The position numbers and the translations under genes were made by a program. A DNA stretch of 64,000 nt from positions 51,268,157 through 51,332,156 of the forward strand of contig CM056381.1 in NCBI GenBank assembly GCA_029718625.1. The letters are read 5' to 3'. Origin of the DNA: Synaphobranchus kaupii. Lineage: Eukaryota > Chordata > Actinopteri > Anguilliformes > Synaphobranchidae. This document shows positions 1 to 39,652 of the stretch, in pieces (position 1 is the stretch's first letter; each line of letters starts with the position of its first letter). The notes under the pieces are model-generated. The model made no database searches, had not been told where the DNA came from, and saw only the letters and a list, made by a program, of their open reading frames with translations.

Positions 1-709
1 ATACTCAAAATGGCATAGTGTCCGCCTGCCCCATCCTATTTAAAAAAATTTTTTTATATTAATATAATTGTAATTAATGTTGTTTTTCAGCAAATAAAAA
101 AACTTGAGAATGCTGTCAATGTGTGCATTTTCTGTACAGAAAATGTCAGCAGGTCATTAAAACTTCAACTCTCCATATAGGCTAACAAAACGATTAATAC
201 ATTTATGAACTAAACTAATGTGGTATCTAATTAGTTAATTAGCCGTCCATTTTTATTACAATATATAAACCGGAGCGAACTGGAGCTTGCGGAGTGGTAA
301 CATAGGGCTCATCACTCAAATTAATTTACGTCCGCTTCCCCTCCTCGCTCGCTCCCGCTCACATACTATGCCACACACACCTTTGAGAATCAGATGCACT
401 CCGTCGCACTCCGCCATTTCTTTCTCCAAATAAATCTTTTAGTCTGTTTATTGAGTTTCTTTCCAATTTCCCTCTTTTTTTTTTTTTTCCCCCTTCACTC
501 TGTGCCCTCCTCCCTGCCAACATGCTCTTTATCTCTCCACTTTCCTATCACCTGCAAACTTCTTTGTGTACTACTGATCTCAGATCAATGACCTGCAAAC
601 GTGTATCAACGCTTTACCTGCTGATTACAGAGTGGTTTGGAATGCAGGCTATTTTCTGCCCTGGTTTAATGGCCACGTCGCTTTTGTTCTGACGCTCCCT
701 GAACACATA
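1..709. other. non-coding stretch, no gene seen
   Basis: AT-rich DNA with no exon-like coding block, no recognisable repeat terminus and no RNA gene that I can identify. The only open frame of note (near 394-591) reads a pyrimidine-rich tract and has no domain. Confidence 0.5.
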
Positions 710-955
710 CAGTTGAAGTCGGAAGTTTACATACACTTCGGTTGAAGTCATTATAACTCATTTTTAACCACTCTACAGATTTAATGTTTGCAAACTATAG
801 TGTTGGCAAGTCAGTTAGGACATCTACTTTGTGCATGACACAAGTAATTTTTCCAACAATTGTTTACAGACAGATTATTTCACTTTTAATTCACTATATC
901 ACAATTCCAATGGGTCAGAAGTTTACATACACTAAGTTGACTGCCTTGGTCACTT
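710..955 (+). mobile_element. Sleeping Beauty-like Tc1 left end (outer and inner direct repeats)
   Basis: Starts with CAGTTGAAGTCGGAAGTTTA directly after a TA dinucleotide (708-709). A second copy of the core GAAGTTTACATACACT lies near 919, giving the paired outer/inner repeat layout of the salmonid/Sleeping Beauty group of Tc1 elements. The matching opposite end of the same family is at 14064-14349, but about 13 kb of unrelated DNA including a csnk1g2 exon lies between. I therefore treat them as two separate remnants. No transposase follows; a hairpin-module copy does. Confidence 0.8.
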
Positions 956-974
956 ATCGTTAGCATACCATGAC

Positions 975-1310
975 TTCCTGATGTCTGTGACCCAACAAGA
1001 TCAAAAGACTCTTGATATATTATTTTCTGGTACTCTTACAAGCGATACTATAACGTCTCTGCGTTTGAATGGATCTCTATGGGAATTGGGGGGTGGGACT
1101 AGATTTAGCTGTAAATTACACTGGAACAGTATGGAAACACATGGTTGGCTAAATGGCTAAAAGTCATCAAGGGTCTGACGTATCAAACAAGCCTTAAATC
1201 ATCACTCTGCTGCTAGAAATACAGTAGATATGGATGGATAACTTGAAGGGTTTCTTCTCTTTCTTCTCCTGACTTATTTTTCCATAGAGTTCAATAGGAA
1301 AATACTATAA
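975..1310 (+). repeat. copy A of a module shared by several Tc1-type elements
   Basis: Begins around CTTCCTGATGTCTGTGACCC and runs through ATGGATCTCTATGGGAATTG to TTTTCCATAGAGTTC. The same order of blocks recurs at 13376-13800 (reverse), 30195-32082 and 49255-49671. This copy keeps only one arm of the palindrome that closes the other copies and follows a Sleeping Beauty-like end. I see no reading frame conserved between all copies. Confidence 0.7.
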
Positions 1311-1695
1311 AGACTATATATTGAACAATTGACTGGACTATATATTTAATTGTCTGCATTTGGTTCAGTGAAAAGCACATCATGATTAAAATGCATTATT
1401 TATTTGGAATATTTGTATTTGAATGGAAACCTGTGTGGTCCGATAGAGCCTAGACATTCTTTTGTTCACAAAATTGTGTTCACAAATAACATTTGTTATT
1501 ATTTGACATGTTAAAAGAATGCGTACTATTTCACTTATTTGGCTTCATCTGACCCACAAACACAGTAGGCTATAATATTGGGCCAAACATATGTCTCGAT
1601 AGGTTTGTAAAATTCAATATTTAGGCCATTTAATAGGTCTAAAATTTTTTTTAAAATGATCTTTTATGTTATTTGATGCTCGAACCCAGCAGTTA

Positions 1696-2541
1696 AGGCC
1701 AGTTTATAGTCCAGCGACAGACTGTCGCTCGACTGAAATCGCAGAACTTTCATAAACATTCTATTGTCGCGCTACATACACTGTGGTCGTTGTCATTCGC
1801 AAAAAATGTAAACGCACTCCAGCGACAGTTTACACTCGGGACAATGTAGGCTAGCCTATAAAAGCTGCTTCTTCCTCCATCTCATTATGTCTTCTGCTTT
1901 ACCCTTTTTTTGTCGGAGGCCTCTGAAATAAAGTTTATAAATGTCCATTTCGAGGGCACCGTATATTGTTTGAAATATCATTCACTGCGTCTTTCATACA
2001 CTTGTAGGATGTGGGTTTTGAACGAGGTAGCAAATAAAACGTTTGTAATTAAACCTCAACATTGATGCAACTCATATTAAACGTTATTTAGTACGAAAAC
2101 ACGGAGGGCATAGCCTACGTTAGGGATGTAAATAGCTATCTACAAGACGGGACTCATTGTGGGAGCAGCCTACAATTCTCTAGTTAGAGAATGAGGTTTA
2201 AGAATGTGGAGTAGCCTATTTCACTTGCTATCAGAATGCCACGGATCAGATGGGCTGTCACTGAGTCGTTGCACAAAGTTTAATCTGGCAAATCTAAGTT
2301 AGCCTACTGTGAAAGCAAATAACTTTGCAATGCATTCGCAGGCGCCTACAACGCTACGAATGTGTAGTCGAGCTGCAAATGTGTCTTTGTAACCATTCAC
2401 AATAGCCTACAGACTAATAGCCTATTGGTAGGATAACTTGTAGCATTGGAAGCGAGTTGCTTCTTGTTTTGGATTGTAACATTTTGTCAACCTCTAGCAA
2501 AGCATCAATCGGTGATATTACATCGTTATTATTATTAGACT

Positions 2542-2596
<55 letters not shown>

Positions 2597-2966
2597 TTAA
2601 ATTGTGCTCAATTATAATGATATTCACGCTTGCTAGGTAGGTATAGCTATGGGTAGGTAAGCCAAGTTTTCCAACAGAGAAATCTGTACATTAACAGTTA
2701 GCTTATGTGCTAGCTAGTAAGTTGACAGCTCGACCGAAGCCTCCGCTGTCCGAGACAAACTTTACCATAACAACAGAGGCAGCGACAGGGTCAAAGTTGA
2801 ATTTATTTTATGTCTCAGCGACATCTTCAGCGACCGTCGCAGCGACCGTTGCCGCGACCACAGGACGACAGTCGCCCGAAGTATAAACCAAATGTCGCTG
2901 TGACCAGCGACATCCATGGCACGTCGTCGGTCGCAGCGACACTGTCGCTGGACGATAAACTGGCCT
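1696..2966. mobile_element. PIF/Harbinger-like non-autonomous element, TTA target duplication
   Basis: The left end AGGCCAGTTTATAGTCCAGC is matched by an inverted right end differing at one base in the first 20. Both sides are flanked by TTA (1693-1695 and 2967-2969), as expected for PIF/Harbinger insertion. The right subterminal part (about 2810-2950) is packed with GCGAC/GTCGC motifs in both orientations, which could form alternative stems or bind a Myb-like protein. There is no transposase frame. An (AAT)n tract lies inside. Confidence 0.75.
2543..2595. repeat. (AAT)n microsatellite
   Basis: About 17 uninterrupted AAT/ATA triplets inside the Harbinger-like element. Confidence 0.95.
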
Positions 2967-2969
2967 TTA

Positions 2970-5900
2970 GGCTGTCTCTTTAGCATTTAGCCTGTGTATC
3001 CTGCGATTGTGTACTTTGATGAGACGCCGTTGTCATTGGCAGATCAGATGTTGTTTTCCAATGGGGAAAATTTTTCTTTGAGGGCATGGAGCATTTTTGA
3101 TGATGAAATCGGCAGGAAGAAGAAAAATTTTAGTTTATAACTAACCAAACTTTATAACTAAGTTTGGGGCTTTGTGAAGTGTGAAGTTATATCTGAATTC
3201 TGTGTGGTTACATGATGTCAGAAAGTACCAAAGTTAATGGTTTTAAGGGCTGAGAGTCTGTGGTCAAGTGGCAAACTCTCTGTGTAGGTATGGGGCATGC
3301 CCCGCCAAGGCGTAACCTGCCATCCCAGTACTATTTTGTTCAAGACCAATTTGTGTAATTGAAGACATCATTAGGCCCGAGTGTGACATTTTGTTTACAC
3401 TTAGTATTTTCAGCCTGTTTTCACTTGGGGGGCGGAATAGGCAAACGTCGGCCTTCCTGCTTTCTTAAACTACGGCATCAGTATCAGCCTTGAAAAAAAA
3501 AAAAATAATTGGTTGACCTCTGCTTCTGCTGACAAGCTCTACTGACTGATTAGCTGCACAGACTACAGAGTCAGTCATGGCTCTGGGCAGAACACTTGTT
3601 TTGTTGAACATGCAGTGTATACTTTGCCAGCTGTGAAAAAGTAATGCTGCTTAACCAGGAAAATGAAATTGCATAAAGCCGCTCAAGCAGTATGAGCCCT
3701 AATAGGGGAACTGAACAATCCCTTACACAAATAGAAGCACACTTCATGCGTACAAATGCTTTTTCATTTTAGAACAATTTGAAGCGGGGGCAGCAAATAT
3801 GCTGTTTAATGAATCATGTCGGAACAAAGCAAATTGAAGGCACTGCACACACACACACACATACAGAGTATTTATGGGTTGTCTCCATTAATTACTTCCA
3901 GTAGCTGTCCTCTTGGTTGACTGCACAATTACTTGCTTTGCATGGACAAGTTCAACAAATTGGTCATACATGTTTCGTTGATCGCAGATTCATTTGACTT
4001 GCAAAAACTCACGCGATCGGCAGTCAGTGTTCACATCTGAACACTGTGCGGCTGTTCACTTCCAAACAGTGTCCTGGAACGTCACTGGATCGCTGATCTG
4101 GAAGAGATTACCAGAGGGAGACCCATGTTCATTTTCCGCTTAATTGCTTCAATACATGCAGAATGCAATGGATTCTGCTGACCTATGACTAGGCTATTTG
4201 TACTATGGCAGTTTTGGTTGTTTTTTTGTAATTTTACTCTGAACGACGCTTCCTTGCCTTTCGCTCTTTGGGATTATGCTAATTAAATGCAGGCTAATGC
4301 ATTTTCAATTAATATAGGTGTTTAAAATGGTTTAGTTTATTCAGCATTGTTTATAAAATGTTTACAGAAGTGCTTGTTTATCAGTCCAGTCCTCTGGTTT
4401 TGTAACAGTGGTGACTGGCTGTATCTGTTTCAGAGAGCATGCATACCCAATCAAGTGGAAGGGTGGTGTGCAGCCTTGCGCTGGACATTTCAAGTTTGGG
4501 TAGAACAGGGAATTAATATGTAAAATAAATAAACTGGCATAGTTAATTTATCTGTCAATGTGAGCACAGTGCTTTAAGTCACAATAACTTATGTTATGCA
4601 TCCCAGAATGGATGGCAATTTCACATTTTTTGTAGGTAGAGATTGGGCTAAAATGAACTGTAGCTGGGACTGAAGAAGGGACAGTAGGAGTATATGATCA
4701 TGATCATTCGCAGCCATTGATATATAGCCATTTGCTATTTTATACGTAAAATGTTTATTTTGGTAATTGCTCAGGCCGTACTAAAGAACTAACCAGTAAA
4801 CCATTGCTTAATTGTTGACACTTCGAATTGTGTTTTTATTTGTACAAACCTATGGCCATGTCTTCTCTTATAATTTGACGTCTGTTCCATGTGCCAGGAA
4901 TGTACAAATAGCTAACTTTGCTTTCCATGCTGTTCATCAATCAGTGTCACGCATCTTGTTATCCTGTATTAATTCCCTTGTTAAGTGGGTGTCTGTGTCT
5001 CGCTGGGTGAAGTCACAGACCCTCCTATTGATTTACATTCTGCCATGACTGAGAAAGTGATCTTGTTGTTTAATGGGCTTTCAGAATGTGAAACGCCACT
5101 GTGCAGCTGCATGAAACGAATGAGAGAATGAGCACAGGAAGCCGTCGTAAGCCGCATCCTTTACTTGTAAGCCGTTCGGAAAAACGCTTTACTTTTATGC
5201 CATCTGCTTTTGTTTCTGTCTATCCCGTAACTCACTAGCCGGCCCCTGCCCTTCTCTCCTTTATCCAGCAGTCGTTTAACAGTTCCCCCTCCACGCCAGC
5301 TCAATCGTTTTTAAAGCCTGAAGGGAAACACCTGGCTTTGAATACGCATTTCACTCTAGGCTTCCAGGCCTCCTTCGGAGGTGGCATATTGCCGATCTGG
5401 GACACTTTCGTACCATGGCAGGTGATCCAACGCCATATCGTGAAGAGATCTTTCTTTGAAGGCAATATCTAGTCACATGATTAGCAAATATGTCAGAGGT
5501 CACAGGGTAGCAGGTTTTGAAACGGATCGCATCACAGAATTTTGCGGAATTTTCTCATATTCACAGATTTATTTGAACATTTGAATAAGTGTAAGCTACT
5601 CTTTGTTCTCCATGCCCAGATTCAAGGAATTTTAACAGCGTAAAAGATGTGTTAATCTCAACAGATCATCATGAGAGCACACCAACTGTCAGAAATTTGT
5701 TTTCTAGTTTTGAGCGCAAATTCATGCAGGTAACAGAGGGATTTGGCTCTTAGTGTTGCTGTTCGAAGTGTTGCTGTATGAATTGATTATCGTCAATAGT
5801 GCACATTAAAGATTTAGGGGCAGCGCTGTCCCCATTAGGCTCCATTAGCCGTGAGCTTACAGATGAAGCCCGGCTGAAACAGAATCCGCAAGACATGACG

Positions 5901-6104
5901 GGTGACTCCGTCCTGTGCCAGTAACCAGATATCCCTTCACGACCATGAAAGGAGGAAATGCGTCCATATTAATGATAATGATTTGAAGGAAGAATGTGAC
6001 TACCTGAGACAGGCTGAGACCAACGATCAGCTATAGAGAGGCTGAAGGTATACTTTTTCCCACAGCGCTCCTTGTGGGCAGAAAGTGGTAATTTCAGGTC
6101 ACTC
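2970..6104. other. non-coding stretch, no gene seen
   Basis: I checked this 3.1 kb for csnk1g2 N-terminal exons (glycine-rich loop, VAIK lysine) and found none. It has short A/T tracts and a short CA run near 3848-3860. I recognised no transposon terminus with a partner. Confidence 0.45.
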
Positions 6105-6158
6105 ACTCATGTACGGTGTGCACGGCGCATGCGCAAATTGTGCACACCGTCCATGAGT
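6105..6158. other. long hairpin (19-bp stem, 16-nt loop)
   Basis: The arms 6105-6123 and 6140-6158 are inverted copies (18 of 19 bases pair) around a loop containing GGCGCATGCGC, itself palindromic. It is followed by a further GTGTGCACGG repeat. It lies about 300 bp upstream of the Myb/SANT remnant and may belong to the same mobile element; that link is inference. Confidence 0.7.
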
Positions 6159-6452
6159 GTGCACGGAGCATGCACAGTTGTCACAAAATTTTCATCGTAA
6201 TGGCGGATGGCAGTGGCGAGATCTAGCTCAACAATTTAGCAATGCAATTGCAAGCTATCCAATGACATAACATAGCTAGTTATATCAGCCAAATAATAAT
6301 GGCGTTAGTTAGTAATAAACACAGCGATACTCAAACATGAAAATTATTAAGTATTTGTAGTCCCATACTCAGTCCAACTTTCTTGCCAGCTGTATATCAA
6401 TCCAGTTAGCTAGCGTCGCACGAGGTAACCTTACGGGGCTTTCACACCTAGC

Positions 6453-7008
6453 TTGTTTGGAGCAGTTGTTTCAAAACCTTCAGTCCCCCCCCACCAAGAT
6501 CGGTTTGCTTGGGCATATGAGAAGACGACAATCGCACTCGGGTCCGGAACAAAACAAGCGGGCCGAGACCACCTAGAGAGGGTGGTCTCGGCGCGCTTCC
6601 AATCGAGGAGCGAGGAGGTAGCCTACTGTAGGATTCAGTGTCTCATTGAGATTTGGGCAGATGATCACATTTCTCAGATGCTGGCGAACACGTACAAAAG
6701 TACTGAAGTCTGCAAACTGTTTAGCGACCTACTGAGGGAAAAGGGCTTTCACCAGTCTGTCGAACAGTGTCGCGCGAAAGCAAAATAACTGACTACAGTA
6801 TGTGAAAGTGCGAGATGATCATGGCAGAAGTGGAAGTTATGGGGAGGAAAAGGACAAGTTTCCTGGTTTTATTAGCTGGACAAAATCCTTGGGACTAAAC
6901 CAGTTGTTGATCCCACGGATATCGTTGAATCCTATGATGATGCTAGTTCTAACGTTACCCCGACCAATACCAGTTATTCTGCCAAAATCGAGTCGGATAA
7001 TGAAAATG
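6453..7008 (+). pseudogene. decayed Myb/SANT-like DNA-binding exon, probably Harbinger-associated
   Basis: The first frame gives 111 residues. The recognisable part is a trihelix/Myb-SANT pattern: a first helix with CLIEIWADDHISQML, a second with VCKLFSDLLREKGF and a third with SVEQCRAKAK. The next frame continues the usual extension with KVRDDHGRSG and FPGFISWTKSLG, and a third frame gives VVDPTDIVESYDDAS up to a GTGAGT donor at 7009. Two frame changes and an in-frame TGA (near 6790) break it, so it is a remnant. Such domains occur in PIF/Harbinger accessory proteins and in host genes derived from them. Here there is no adjacent nuclease frame. Assignment to Harbinger is inference; the Myb-like fold is fairly clear. 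Confidence 0.6.
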
Positions 7009-7602
7009 GTGAGTAACGTTATCTCCACTTGTTATGCTGATTAACCTTACCAAGATTTGTAATAGAAATAGTCTTCAACGTTAGGTACATTTCCGCACTT
7101 AGAAACCTTACAAAACTTACAAATTCTGACCAATGAGAGAACAGTTTGCTTGCACGTGGCGTTTGTTCACAAGTTTTGGTCCGCTGTTGTATGTTGCAGT
7201 GTGAACAAAACCGAAGTTCAAGTTCAATATTGTATTTCATTAGTCCCTGCTTCGGAACAAAGTAAATGAGCTACAGGTGTATGCACAAGGCGGTGCTTTT
7301 CCATTCTGTGATTTAAACCAGTGCGCCATGGGCCTCAATGTATTTGTGCTTGTTATTGAATGTGCCACGTCACAAACTCTAGAAGCTTTGGTTACCAGCA
7401 CACATGCTTGTCAGCCAATCCGCTGGCAGCCGCATGCTAATTGGAATGTGCCCCATAGATCATCCCTTCATTGCGCGTCTACTGTATGCATGTACTGTAT
7501 GTATGTTGTGACCATTTCACCAGAAATGTCTCCATCTGACGTTTGTTGACAGTGTAATGCGATTTTGACTGAAGCTAGATTTGGACACCTCGGGACAGCC
7601 AC
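7009..7602. other. non-coding stretch after the Myb-like exon
   Basis: Contains short open frames without recognisable domains. If the Myb-like remnant was spliced, its intron would begin here with GTGAGT. I could not find a following exon. Confidence 0.4.
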
Positions 7603-7610
7603 CTTGCTGA

Positions 7611-8783
7611 TAGTGGTGTAACGGAACGTAGTTGATCGTTGATCCGTACGGATCGCCCCCCACGGTTCGGCACGCATGTGAACCGCGGATTAATTGCAAA
7701 ATTTAACCATCATAGTGAATTACAGTTTTACTGCCGCTGGTACTTTTAAAAGTATTATACCATGGCTTGGATAAATACTCGATTCTGATTGGCTGGAGGG
7801 TGGGCATTTATTTCGTTAAACCGCCCGGCAATGAAGTAGCGCTGGCAACATTTTAATCACCGTTCTAAATTAATACGCCGTCTACGTTATCTGCTGCTAG
7901 CGCCATTAGAGTCGACCCTTATATGAATGGTATCCATAGCAACACCAACAGCTGATTAATAAAGCCGGCAAATAACGCTAAATCCACTGATTTGAAAAGT
8001 TTGTCTTCGCCAAATATCTTAGTTACAACAACTTTAATCTAGCAAAGACGTTTTGTGGTTAGAGGTGCAGTATTTATTCAGTTTGGAAATATGAACGTAA
8101 CATAGTAGGGCTTTACCTAATGTAAGGTAACGCTGACGTGAGCAACGCTGGTTGCGAATGCGAACAAGTTACTTCACAAAGCACATTAATCTGTAAAAAC
8201 ATTTTATCCAGCGAAATGTCTTAGATATGACACGTTACATCTAACAGTAACAAACTCTGTATCTACAGTAGGCTATTTTTTTCAGATGTTCCCATCTCAT
8301 GATGCAGATCGTGAAATGCAATTTCCTTAGCCTGGGCTGTTTAAAATAGGCTGCGTGACCAAAGCATTTTTAAAACGCAAGACGGAGAGAGATGGGTAAA
8401 TTGAGTTGCGGTTTCATGCAATTTTCTTAAATAATCTAACTAATGACAAAAATAACCAAAATTGGTGCCAATTTTATGGTATAAAGTTGAGAAGGAACTA
8501 TTTGCTTCCATATAGAATCAATTGTTTTCAGAACTACCAACGAGAGGTTTTTGCATAACTACGGACAAAATAGAACTAGTAACGAGAAATAGAATTGAAT
8601 GTTGTTTTCATTTAAGACCATGGGCAAAAGTTCCTTGCTTTAAGTGTTTTACAGAATAAATGGAAAGCAAAGATATACTTGTCTCCCTTTTTTTTTTTTT
8701 GCTGATCCGAAAAATGATCCGATCCGTGACTCAAAACCGTGATACGATCCGAACCGTGAGTTTTGTGATCCGTTGCACCCCTA
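7611..8783. mobile_element. hAT-superfamily non-autonomous element
   Basis: The left end is TAGTGGTGTAACGG and the right end CCGTTGCACCCCTA in inverted orientation (two mismatches over 14). Flanking 8-bp direct repeats CTTGCTGA at 7603-7610 and 8784-8791 are identical. Terminal TAGGGGTG and 8-bp duplications are hAT hallmarks. Subterminal GATCCG motifs are clustered near both ends (7635-7660, 8705-8775), typical of transposase-binding repeats. There is no transposase frame inside, so it is a deletion derivative or MITE. Confidence 0.85.
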
Positions 8784-8791
8784 CTTGCTGA

Positions 8792-9010
8792 CATTGACTG
8801 ACTGACCATGTTGGTTATTAAAACCCAAACCCTGAGCCGGCCAGAGGAGCATAGGCTCCCACACTGAGTCTGGTTCCACCCAAGGTTTTTTCCCATCTGT
8901 CCCACCCAGGGAGATTTTCCTTTCCACCATCTCCCTAGGCTTGCTCTTGTGGGGCTTTAGGCCAGGCTCTATGGTAAAGTGTGCTATACATATAAATTTG
9001 ATTTGATTTG
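8792..9010 (+). repeat. retroposon-like tail ending in TTGATTTGATT
   Basis: The block ends with TGTGCTATACATATAAATTTGATTTGATTTG, a short 3'-terminal repeat style seen in fish L2-type LINEs and their SINEs. There is no coding part and no clear 5' boundary. The family call is from memory of fish repeat tails and is tentative. Confidence 0.35.
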
Positions 9011-9423
9011 CCTAAAGGCAGATCCAAACATGTTATATTAAAGCAGTGCTGCAGCAGCAGTGTAGCGGTGTTTATTGATGACTTCAGTTGTCAGAGGAAA
9101 GGCACAGCCGAGAGGTGTTATCTTTGGCAGATGCATTCTTTCAGAGGCTCAGCTGTGCATGTTGATTCAGGGGGCGCTGGGCGTGAGGGGTTCTGTAGCA
9201 TTCTCGGAGGAAACTGGTGTGAGCATATCCTCTGATCATTCTGTGTTACGCTGGTTTCCGTCCGCTTGCCTTACCTGTCCCCTCATGACTAGAGCTGGGT
9301 GTTCTTTGCAACTTTTGGTTACGCTTCCCGTTCTTCATTTCGATACCAGTTTGAAAATGTTGTTTTTTTTTCTTGGCTAATATGCAGAAAAAAAGCCTAT
9401 TTTTTAAATCTGTTTTCAATGAT

Positions 9424-9545
9424 ACAGTTGTATGCAAAAGTTTATGCACCCCTCATCTGTTTGTGACAATGAATCTCTTAAGTGTACAGAAGCTGACCCA
9501 ACCATTTAGATAAACAAGACCTTTCTGATAAATGTAATGCATGGT
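9424..9545 (+). mobile_element. solo Tc1-type end
   Basis: CAGTTGTATGCAAAAGTTTA after TA resembles the 'AAAAGTTT.TGCACCCC' class of Tc1/mariner termini. No matching opposite end is seen nearby. It lies about 170 bp before the first csnk1g2 exon in this window. Confidence 0.5.
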
Positions 9546-9712
9546 TACTATTTATTTGCATTTATATGAACAGTGCCACAGCGTAAAGGGCCATGCCGCC
9601 GGCTCGCAGCACCATGATTTGACTTCCCGAGCGCTGTCATCTGTCTTTTTTTTTTTTTCTCATTATAGTCGGTGTGCTCGACTGACCGCACTCTTGTTTC
9701 TTTATCTTCCAG

Positions 9713-37511
<27,799 letters not shown>

Positions 37512-38380
37512 AGGGGAGATATCTGAAAGAACATTCTGGTCACTGTCGAATTTTAAAACGGAAACAAAAACAGTCTACACAAAATGGCAGTCTGTCCGTC
37601 TTACATCGGCATGGCCCTTCTACTGGTGTGCAGAGGAACGTTTTTAACCCACCAATGAGGTGGACCATACAATGGACTCTGTAGTTCCTTTTCTACAAAC
37701 AAAAAGTACACAGGTGTACATGGGGATAAAGTAAAATACATAAATAAATAAATAAATAACAGTAACAACGATGCACAAAATGTGTGATGTGACTAAAAAA
37801 GAGAGAGACTTTCGAACAGTTGTTGTATCCTCGATTCAACACAGAACATTATGTGTACAACAGCCATTTCTGAGAGGAAGAAGTTACACCAACTGGTCAA
37901 GAAAAAGATGAGCGTTCCATCAATGCGGATATTATTTGTGGGAGCAAGGGAAAAAAAAAATTGAGAAGGAAATATACTAATGATAACCCATGAATCACTG
38001 GGTGGAACAGGACAGATTTTTGCCTACACCAGAATCTGAAGATTTTTATGTAAATCCTTTTTTTTTTTTTTTTTGTCGTTTAAATTGAAAGCGGTTCCTT
38101 GGTTCGCTCTCCCAGAATTGAAAACAAACTGTTTACTTTCATGTTGTAGTGTTCCGGAATTCTATTTTTTCATTTTTTTTTTTTTTTTTTTGGTGTTATT
38201 TTTTTCCTCAGTTCCTTTTTTTCTGTCAATGTCAACTTTGTAGCACAGTCACTGGCCTCAGGTACTGTGGAAGATGGAGAAAACTGATATTAAGCTCTCT
38301 TCTTTAAATTGCACTTTTGGGGAAAAAAAAGTATGGAATTCTGGGCTTGAAAATAACAAGAAAATAAAAAAATAAAGACT
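37512..38380 (+). other. probable csnk1g2 3' UTR with polyadenylation signals
   Basis: Non-coding, T-rich, following the stop. AATAAA occurs in a cluster near 37740-37760 and again at 38363 and 38371. The latter pair, after a long U-rich region, is the more likely 3' end. No further exons of this gene are expected. Confidence 0.6.
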
Positions 38381-38784
38381 GACCTAGGAAGACTCCTATA
38401 CAAGGCTGATCTTTGTACACATGCTGAAATGTTGTTCATTTAAATTAGTGTTTGTTTTAGTTCTTACATCGGAATAATTTACCAGGGAAATGATAGTTTT
38501 GTGCTTTCCAAGTAAAATGTTTCAAGCTAAAGTGTGACGTTATGAAATTTTATCACGTTTTCAACAGTTGAAACCAAAGTCAGTGAACTGTGTGTTGATA
38601 TTTCGTGTGCTGCCTCATTTGCACTTTTGGCCCCTTGTTGAGGCTATGCTCCTCAGCACTATCCCTAACAGTGTGTGCCATCAGAATCGTTTACCTTTTC
38701 AAGGGCACATTCAGTGTTTTTTTATTTTTAAAATTTTAATTTATTATTTTATTTTATTTTTTACACTAAATGCAGTTTCATTTT
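38381..38784. other. intergenic, no gene seen
   Basis: AT-rich with no element recognised. Confidence 0.45.
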
Positions 38785-39652
38785 CAGGGATGGGCAGTAT
38801 GTCTAACACATGTATTGGAAATGTGTATTTGAAATGCAAAATACTATTTTGTAATTAGTATTTTATGGTGTAGGAAAAAATCCCCATGTAATTTGTATCG
38901 GAATACTAATGTATTTTTGTATTTTAAAACTTCTGAAAGTACTTTCCCCCCCACCCATACCCCAAATTTTACCTGTCGTGTGTGTTCGATTTGCAGCCTG
39001 GTTTACACCGTTTGGGCGGAATATCAACTAGTGCACCAACCCAGAAACATCGGTTTTATCTTTGTCCATAACATTCTTCATCAAACTTAAATCACTCCTA
39101 AGCAACGTATTCTGGGCAGGAAATCGAACGCATCGAAATCGAGTCATTTGCCAAGTCTCTTGTCAGCGAGTGGTCAGTGAGGAGGTGGCTAATGTGATGG
39201 TTGACCTTTTTTCCATCTAATATATTGCAAAACTAATGTATTAACTGTAGTTGGTGTTAACACTAACATATTTAAAAGGAGTGTAAACTATTTGACATGA
39301 TCGATAATGTCCCTTATTACTCTCTTGCTATACACTACTTGACTACCACATGCTCTACTATGCTAACAAGCTGCATGCTTCACACAGGCAAACCTGTAAT
39401 TTTCTATTAAGCTCTCGTCAAAGAAACATGCATAAAGCTAAGTTAGTATAGGTCACTTACCCATTCCCCAGCGCTTACCAGACCATCCATTAGCAAGCAA
39501 CGGGGAGACGAAGGGAGCAGTTAGAGACCAAAATGTATTTATTTTCAAAATACTGTATTTGGATAAATTATTTGGTTTCAGAATTTTTTATTTTTTTTTG
39601 TTGATACATTTACACTTGGGGTATTTTCTCTCAAAATTTTTGCCCATCCCTG
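38785..39652. mobile_element. hAT-like non-autonomous element (CAGGGATGGGCA family)
   Basis: CAGGGATGGGCAGTAT at the left and TTGCCCATCCCTG at the right are inverted. The interior near both ends has ATTTTGTATTT/AAAATACTGTATTT stretches typical of this abundant fish family. Flanks do not form a clear 8-bp duplication. No transposase. Confidence 0.7.
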
